NCBI GenBank assembly: GCA_937967465.1
Contig: CALBSW010000017.1
Coordinates: 1-18,730 of the forward strand
DNA: 18,730 nucleotides
Direction of reading: 5' to 3'
DNA from: an uncultured Flavobacteriales bacterium
Lineage (GTDB): Bacteria > Bacteroidota > Bacteroidia > Flavobacteriales_D > Sanyastnellaceae
Below are positions 14,079-18,730 of the stretch, one piece after another; position 1 is the first letter of the stretch, and each line of letters begins with the position of its first letter. The translations under genes and the position numbers were made by a program. The notes beneath the pieces are model-generated. The model was not told where the DNA came from, made no database searches, and saw nothing but the letters and a program-made list of their open reading frames with translations.

Positions 14079-15830
14079 ATGAAAACACCTTACACCTTTT
14101 TGTTGGCCATGCTGCTCGGATGGAGCGTGCAGGCCCAAACCGTGTCCGTCACCTTCAGTGTGGACATGAACAACGAGACCGTCGCCGCAGAGGGCGTCCA
14201 TGTGGCCGGCAATTTCCAGGGCTGGGATCCCGCCAGCACGATGATGGCCGATGACGACATGGACGGCGTCTACGAATTGACTGTGGACGTCTCCGACACA
14301 TTGGAAGTGGTCGAGTACAAGTTCATCAACGGCAATGCGTGGGGAGCCGACGAGTCTGCACCCGCAGCCTGCGCTTGGAATGGCGGGTCCAACCGGTACT
14401 TCATGCCGATGGGCGACACCGTGCTGGATACGCCTTGTTTCGGACAATGCGGTGCCTGTGGCACGACCACCATTCTGTTCCAAGTCGACATGAGCCAGGA
14501 AGACGCCATCAATCCAGTGGGCGTTCACATGAACGGCAACTTCAACGGATGGGACGGTGCCAACTTCCTGATGATGGATGACGCCGACGGCGACATGGTC
14601 TACACGTATGTGGCGACGGTGGACGGCGCCATGCTTAACCCTGTGGATACGGTGGAATTCAAGTTCGTCAACGGAAACGCTTGGGGATTCGACGAGAACC
14701 CTGAAGGAGAGTGTTCCAATCAAGGCAACCGTTTCCTCGCCTTGGGCGACGGCGACATGGTTTACGAGGCCAACCCCGGTCAGCCCTTCTGTTACAACAC
14801 CTGTGGAAGCTGTGTGGCTCCGACGCCCGTGACCTTCCGCGTGGACATGAGCACGCAGGCGGAAGTGTCTGCCAACGGTGTTTGCGTTGCAGGAAGCTTC
14901 CAAGGTTGGTCCGCAGGTGTGGATTTCCTCACGGACGACGACGGCGACATGATTTACGAGGCCACACTCGACATCGCGCCCGGTGACTATGAGTTCAAGT
15001 TCATCAACGGCAACAACTGGGGTGGCGACGGCGAAGGCAACATCGACAACGAGAACCCTCCCGGCGAGTGTGTGACCAATGGCAACCGCACCATCACCGT
15101 GGGAGAGGAGGCTGTTACCGTCCAGTATTGCTACAACCAGTGCAGCGAGACCTGCGTGGCGGATCCGGATCCTGCGCCGATCACCTTCCAGGTCGACATG
15201 GCCAACGAGACGGTGTCCGAGACCGGTGTGTGGCTCATTGGCGGCATCACCACGCCGCAGTGGCAAGCTGGCGCGCTCCAGATGAGCGATGACGACGGCG
15301 ACAACGTGTACGAGGTCACGTACGAAGTGTCCGGAGCGGCCTTCTTCGAATACCGCTACTGCAATGGCGATCCGTACCCGGGCGGTGTTCAGGACGACAG
15401 CGTGGCCGAAGTCGGCGACTTCGAGGCCGGTGGCTGCGGACAAAGCAACCCCTTCGGTGAGTTCAACCGCACCCACGTGCGTTCTGGAGAGGCTGAAGTG
15501 CTCGGCGCATACTGCTACGCCAGCTGCCTTGACTGCAACGGCGACACGGTCGGCACCATCATCGGCATCGAGGAGATCCAGGACTACATCGGTCTGGAAG
15601 CCTTCCCGAACCCTGCAGAAGACGTACTCAATGTGCGCTTTGACGGATTCGACGGTTTGGCGGACATCCGGGTCTTTGATTTGACTGGAAAGGTGATCCT
15701 GTCCGAGCGCACGCGCATTGTTCCCGGCATGGTGACGACCTACGGCACCGAGGCGTTCCGTCCGGGAGTTTACATTCTGGAGGTTCGGAACGGCCTTCAG
15801 CGAAGCACTTTGCGTCTGACAGTCAAGTAA
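14079..15830 (+). CDS. Secreted protein with four starch-binding-like (CBM20/48-type) repeats and a T9SS sorting domain
   Basis: A 583-residue protein with a signal peptide (1-20, cleavage near VQA-Q), four repeats and a C-terminal T9SS type A sorting domain (about 505-583: LEAFPNPAEDVLNVRF, GVYILEVRNG, final TLRLTVK). The repeats lie at about 22-127, 130-245, 249-359 and 366-486. Each has the order VxFxVDM, a GV-x-V-x-G-x-F-x-GW turn, an acidic DDxDGDxVY loop, an E-[YF]-K-F-[IV]-NGN-x-W-like strand and a closing cysteine cluster. This is the pattern of CBM20/CBM48 or AMPK glycogen-binding-type beta-sandwiches. The fourth copy is the most divergent. The likely location is the cell surface or medium. 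Alpha-glucan binding is inferred from the repeat type and from the divergent amylase neighbour. No catalytic domain is visible. Confidence 0.85.
   Translation: MKTPYTFLLAMLLGWSVQAQTVSVTFSVDMNNETVAAEGVHVAGNFQGWDPASTMMADDDMDGVYELTVDVSDTLEVVEYKFINGNAWGADESAPAACAWNGGSNRYFMPMGDTVLDTPCFGQCGACGTTTILFQVDMSQEDAINPVGVHMNGNFNGWDGANFLMMDDADGDMVYTYVATVDGAMLNPVDTVEFKFVNGNAWGFDENPEGECSNQGNRFLALGDGDMVYEANPGQPFCYNTCGSCVAPTPVTFRVDMSTQAEVSANGVCVAGSFQGWSAGVDFLTDDDGDMIYEATLDIAPGDYEFKFINGNNWGGDGEGNIDNENPPGECVTNGNRTITVGEEAVTVQYCYNQCSETCVADPDPAPITFQVDMANETVSETGVWLIGGITTPQWQAGALQMSDDDGDNVYEVTYEVSGAAFFEYRYCNGDPYPGGVQDDSVAEVGDFEAGGCGQSNPFGEFNRTHVRSGEAEVLGAYCYASCLDCNGDTVGTIIGIEEIQDYIGLEAFPNPAEDVLNVRFDGFDGLADIRVFDLTGKVILSERTRIVPGMVTTYGTEAFRPGVYILEVRNGLQRSTLRLTVK
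14142..15536 (+). repeat. Four tandem domain repeats within the secreted protein
   Basis: Units of about 106-121 residues occupy 14142-14459, 14466-14813, 14823-15155 and 15174-15536. Each ends in three cysteines of the form C-F/Y-x-x-C-x-x(x)-C: C120/124/127, C238/242/245, C351/355/359 and C479/483/486. A fourth conserved cysteine lies upstream in each unit (C98, C212, C331, C453). The repetition is at protein level. Confidence 0.8.
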
Positions 15831-15855
15831 TTGGACCGTCCAACATCTCATTCTG

Positions 15856-15879
15856 GAAGGGGGGCTGCGGCCCCCCTTC
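15856..15879 (+). terminator. Terminator hairpin of the starch-binding-like repeat gene
   Basis: GAAGGGGGGC and GCCCCCCTTC form a perfect ten-base stem with a TGCG loop, 26 bases after the stop codon. The following tract (TTG, then mixed bases) is poor in T, but stem strength and position support a terminator. Confidence 0.8.
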
Positions 15880-15956
15880 TTGCATTCCTACGCAGGGTGT
15901 GAAAATTCCGTCAATCCTCTCGGAGGAATCGACCTGTTTACCCGAGCCGATGCGGT

Positions 15957-15964
15957 TATATTGC
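15957..15964 (+). promoter_or_regulatory. Candidate -7 element of the SprB-repeat gene
   Basis: TATATTGC lies 32 bases before the ATG at 15997 and has the same TAnnTTGC form as the hup and amylase candidates. The stretch from 15880 to 15956 holds no other gene that I can support. Confidence 0.3.
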
Positions 15965-15996
15965 CCCCTGATTCACAACAAACACCAAACGAACGC

Positions 15997-18453
15997 ATGA
16001 AGCGATTGCTACTCGGTGTGTTTGCAATGTTCTGCAGCACCCTTGCTTATTCCCAAGCGACTGAAATCGTGGTCGAGACCTACGCCGAAAACATCGGCAT
16101 GCAGGGAACGGCCGACCTCACTGGCTACAACACCTACCGTCTCTACGCCAAGTTCTCCTCCTCCGAGGATTTCCTGGCCGCTGTATACGGTGACGCTGAC
16201 TTCCCGACGAAGATTCAAGCGGACAACAATTTCTACAACAGCTCTTTGGGCGGCTTGACCAATGCGAGCTACAACGCCATCATTTTCGGTGGCTTCCCCG
16301 ACCTCGAGTACGACAGCTTCGTCACGGTGGGCATGGACGCACCCGCGAACACGTCTGCTGGAGAGGCTCCGATCAACACGGTGGGTGACCCGATGAGCGA
16401 CTGGTCCGTGGCCTTCGAGCCCGGCCTTGGTGCTACCGGAAGCGACATCATCATCGACACCCAGACGGGTGGAAGCTGGTTCCCCTTGTTCCCGGACTCC
16501 AACGCATACGCAGGCCCTGACAGCTTGGTCATGATTGGTCAGTTCACGACCAACAACGAGCTCTATGGTGTGGTGAGCATCTCCACCTTCGCCGGTGGCG
16601 TGCAATCTGAGGTGTCCACGGTGACGCTCCCTTTTAGCAGCACCCCGGACGCCGTGTTCGGTTGCACCGACATGGATGCGACCAACTTCGACATGGACGC
16701 CAACGAAGACGATGGTACCTGCGTTTACGCTTGCGACTACCCGGCGACCCAATTGACGATCAGCTCCACCATGAGCATGGGGGTCAGCTGTTCCGGCTAC
16801 GCAGACGGCCAAGCCACGGTGATGGTTTCTGGCGGTCAAGGCGGCTTGGTCTATGACAATGGAATGACCACCAACGCAACCGGCATTTTTGCCAACCAAT
16901 CCGCAGGCGAGGTGATGATCACCGTGACGGATGCCCAAGGTTGCTCCGTGGACACCACGGTGATGGTGGGCACCCCGGACCCTTTGATGGTGACGGCCAG
17001 CTTGTCTGACCCCATCAGCTGCGCGGGCGAAGCGGACGCTGTCCTGAGCGGAACCAGCACGGGCGGCACCGGAACGGTCGAGTACAGCATGATGGCGCCG
17101 TTGACCGACAGCACGGGCATGCCTTACTTCGAAATGGGATCCGAGATGTTGCTGTTCGAAGGCATTGGAAGCGGTTTGTACACGGTCTATGCCATTGACG
17201 AGAATGGATGCACGGACCAGACTCCAGGCATCCAAGTCAGTGCACCGCAGCCCTTCAATCTGTATGCCCAAGCTGTGGCGCCCACGACGTGCCCAGACAC
17301 GGAGGACGGTACGGTGGTGCTGAACTTCTTCGGCGGCAGCGGCAACAGCACGACGTACAGCACGGATGGCATGATGTACTCCGAGGAGAACACCTACACC
17401 CTGGCTCCTGGCACATACACCTTCTATGCGCAAGATGTCAACGGCTGCCCGGACACGTTGACCGACGTGACGGTCACGACGCCTTCCGCTTTCGAATCCC
17501 TTGCTGAGCTCGTGAGCCCCAGCTGTTTCGGAGACATGGACGGTTCCATTGCGGTGGAAGTCCAAGGTGGAACGGCCCCGTTGGACTACGTTGTGGACGG
17601 CGATACGCTGGACATGGTCATGCTCAACATGATCGGTGCAGGCGACTACGCCATCGAGGTGGTGGACGCCAATGGTTGTTCTTACGACGCAGGCGTGACC
17701 CTGACGGAGCCGGCTGAGATTGTGCCCACGGTTGCTGTCACTGACGTGCTGTGCAACGGCGATGACAATGGTGCCGTGGTCGTGACCGCTACTGGTGGTA
17801 CGGGCATGGGCTACACCTACGACTTCGGTGGCTCTGGATTCGGACCCAACGGCGAATTCGACGGACTCGAGGCCGGTGACTACACGGTGACCGTTCAGGA
17901 CGATTCCGAGTGTGCCGGTACGGCGGATGTGACCGTGGGTGGCCCGGATGCCATTGTGGTCAACGTGGATGCCAATGCGGGTGCCACTGGCGCCGAATCC
18001 GACGGTGTCATTGACATCACCGTGACTGGAGGCACGGAGCCTTACAATTACAGCTGGGATGGTCCAGGCTTCACCAGTGAAGACGAGGACGCGACGGGTG
18101 TTGCAGCAGGTGATTACACCGTGACGATCACGGATGCCAATGGTTGCGAATTCACGAGCACGACCATTGTGGTGGTGAGTGGACTCGACGAGGTTGTCAA
18201 TACCATCGATGTCACGCTGTTCCCGAACCCGACCAACGGCCTCGTGGAGGTGCGCATGACGGGCCTTGCAGGTGAATCCGTGATGGCGGTAATGCTCGAC
18301 GGTCTCGGCCGCGAGGTGAGCCGTGAAGACCTCGGAAACCTCTCCGGCCAGTTCGTCCAGCGCATGGACTTGGCTGCATTTGAGTCCGGTGTCTACTTCC
18401 TGCGTTTGGAAGTGGCCGATGCCGTGGAGGTGCTCCGCGTCGTCAAGCAGTAA
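15997..18453 (+). CDS. Surface protein with SprB-type repeats and a T9SS sorting domain
   Basis: An 818-residue exported protein. The signal peptide is residues 1-20 (cleavage near AYS-Q); the frame is open 39 codons further upstream, but only the ATG at 15997 puts this peptide at the N-terminus. Residues 21-220 form a region I do not recognise. Residues 222-246 (GCTDMDATNFDMDANEDDGTC) are the short Asp/Asn-rich cysteine motif common in Bacteroidota surface proteins, possibly calcium binding. About six SprB-type repeats follow (255-728). Residues about 737-818 are a T9SS type A sorting domain (VTLFPNPTNGLVEVRM, LDGLGREV, SGVYFLRLEV, VLRVVKQ). SprB repeats were named from the gliding adhesin SprB; here a role in adhesion or surface structure is inferred. 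The protein is strongly acidic, and a strong terminator follows. Confidence 0.87.
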   Translation: MKRLLLGVFAMFCSTLAYSQATEIVVETYAENIGMQGTADLTGYNTYRLYAKFSSSEDFLAAVYGDADFPTKIQADNNFYNSSLGGLTNASYNAIIFGGFPDLEYDSFVTVGMDAPANTSAGEAPINTVGDPMSDWSVAFEPGLGATGSDIIIDTQTGGSWFPLFPDSNAYAGPDSLVMIGQFTTNNELYGVVSISTFAGGVQSEVSTVTLPFSSTPDAVFGCTDMDATNFDMDANEDDGTCVYACDYPATQLTISSTMSMGVSCSGYADGQATVMVSGGQGGLVYDNGMTTNATGIFANQSAGEVMITVTDAQGCSVDTTVMVGTPDPLMVTASLSDPISCAGEADAVLSGTSTGGTGTVEYSMMAPLTDSTGMPYFEMGSEMLLFEGIGSGLYTVYAIDENGCTDQTPGIQVSAPQPFNLYAQAVAPTTCPDTEDGTVVLNFFGGSGNSTTYSTDGMMYSEENTYTLAPGTYTFYAQDVNGCPDTLTDVTVTTPSAFESLAELVSPSCFGDMDGSIAVEVQGGTAPLDYVVDGDTLDMVMLNMIGAGDYAIEVVDANGCSYDAGVTLTEPAEIVPTVAVTDVLCNGDDNGAVVVTATGGTGMGYTYDFGGSGFGPNGEFDGLEAGDYTVTVQDDSECAGTADVTVGGPDAIVVNVDANAGATGAESDGVIDITVTGGTEPYNYSWDGPGFTSEDEDATGVAAGDYTVTITDANGCEFTSTTIVVVSGLDEVVNTIDVTLFPNPTNGLVEVRMTGLAGESVMAVMLDGLGREVSREDLGNLSGQFVQRMDLAAFESGVYFLRLEVADAVEVLRVVKQ
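16759..18180 (+). repeat. SprB-type domain repeats (about six)
   Basis: Units begin near residues 255, 330, 418, 500, 573 and 651 of the protein. Each has C-x(2-4)-D-G/A-x-[AV] followed by x-GG-[ST]-G/A-x-x-x-Y, then AGDYTVTVxDxNGC or a variant. The sixth lacks the leading cysteine. They are diverged at DNA level. Confidence 0.75.
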
Positions 18454-18474
18454 TTTCTCTGCGATATCACTGAG

Positions 18475-18502
18475 AAAGGGCGACCATCAGGTCGCCCTTT
18501 TT
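18475..18502 (+). terminator. Rho-independent terminator of the SprB-repeat gene
   Basis: AAAGGGCGACC and GGTCGCCCTTT form a perfect eleven-base stem with an ATCA loop. The right arm runs into TT, making a run of five T. It lies 21 bases after the stop codon. Confidence 0.92.
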
Positions 18503-18554
18503 CGTTCTCGGAGGTGGGGTTTTGGGCGTGACTCGCAACGGTATTGGGCGCCGT

Positions 18555-18571
18555 TCAACATTCAATGTTGA
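18555..18571. repeat. Palindrome upstream of the last, partial gene
   Basis: TCAACATT and AATGTTGA are perfect inverse complements around one central C. It lies in the 194-base gap between the SprB-repeat gene and the next start, about 76 bases before that ATG. It could be a regulator site. I see no convincing promoter consensus in the rest of this gap. Confidence 0.4.
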
Positions 18572-18647
18572 TAGACGACCTGTTGGCACAGTTCAATGCC
18601 CAGAGAATCAGGTGATTTTAGAGGCGAATTGAACCAACTCCCAAATC

Positions 18648-18730
18648 ATGAAGCTGTACCAGCTACTATTGGCCATGTGCCTAATGCCCACTCTGCTCTT
18701 CGCCCAGTCTTACGGGGTGGAGGTGGAAGT
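18648..18730 (+). CDS. Start of a secreted protein (cut by the window end)
   Basis: Twenty-seven codons are visible from the ATG at 18648. They encode a lysine at position 2, a hydrophobic core (YQLLLAMCLMPTLLF) and an AQ-S cleavage site, a clear Sec signal peptide of the style of the two preceding secreted proteins. The mature start SYGVEVEV gives no family. It may be a further surface or T9SS protein, but that cannot be tested from this window. Confidence 0.7.
   Translation, partial: MKLYQLLLAMCLMPTLLFAQSYGVEVE

Noticed and set aside
14064..15851. A 595-codon open frame antisense to the starch-binding-like repeat gene
   Set aside because: The plus strand has a signal peptide, family repeats and a T9SS tail; the antisense frame is His/Val-rich mirror sequence produced by codon bias in a GC-rich gene.
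15880..15996. N-terminal extension of the SprB-repeat protein to 15880
   Set aside because: It would begin directly at the preceding terminator hairpin and bury the signal peptide 39 residues inside the protein.
16009..17565. A 518-codon open frame antisense to the SprB-repeat gene
   Set aside because: Same reason: no recognisable domain, His/Arg/Val-rich shadow of a clearly coding plus strand.

Overview
The window looks like chromosomal DNA of a GC-rich member of the Bacteroidota, probably Flavobacteriales-like. The clearest signs are two secreted proteins with type IX secretion (T9SS) C-terminal sorting domains, SprB-type repeats, a DUF1599 protein and a BT_3928-type DoxX protein next to a divergent folP, and start regions with a TAnnTTTG-like element instead of Shine-Dalgarno sequences. 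I see no rRNA, tRNA, CRISPR array, integrase or insertion sequence, and nothing that marks a mobile island.

Layout: (1) 1-143, start of folP (minus, cut by the window edge), divergent from a plus-strand run 235-3285: a duplicated-domain DUF1599 protein, a DoxX/BT_3928-type membrane protein and an unpartnered DppB/OppB-type permease (TGATG overlap). (2) 3295-5043, minus-strand run csaA, HAD-IIIA (GmhB-like) phosphatase, class IV aminotransferase. (3) 5083-8145, a single-chain methylmalonyl-CoA mutase joining a short MutA-like barrel to a complete MutB chain. (4) 8156-11156, minus-strand run trmH, MATE transporter, fmt, preceded by hup (11221-11493) with its own terminator. (5) 11675-12142, a hotdog thioesterase overlapping tail-to-tail a GH13 amylase (12134-14038, minus). 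(6) 14079-15830, a T9SS protein with four starch-binding-like repeats, divergent from the amylase across 40 bp; then an 818-residue SprB-repeat T9SS protein (15997-18453) and the first 27 codons of another secreted protein.

Functionally the window mixes housekeeping (folate, tRNA modification, initiator-tRNA formylation, HU), propionate/methylmalonyl-CoA metabolism, and a cell-surface segment in which a probably periplasmic alpha-glucan hydrolase faces a secreted protein that may bind alpha-glucans. No SusC/SusD pair is present, so it is not a classical Sus locus.

The most notable observations are the MutA-MutB fusion and a recurrent start-proximal motif. Six starts (folP, class IV aminotransferase, csaA, mutase, trmH, amylase) have a TAnnTT-type octamer exactly four bases before the start codon, which suggests leaderless or nearly leaderless transcripts. 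All functional assignments come from reading motifs by eye; no database search was run.
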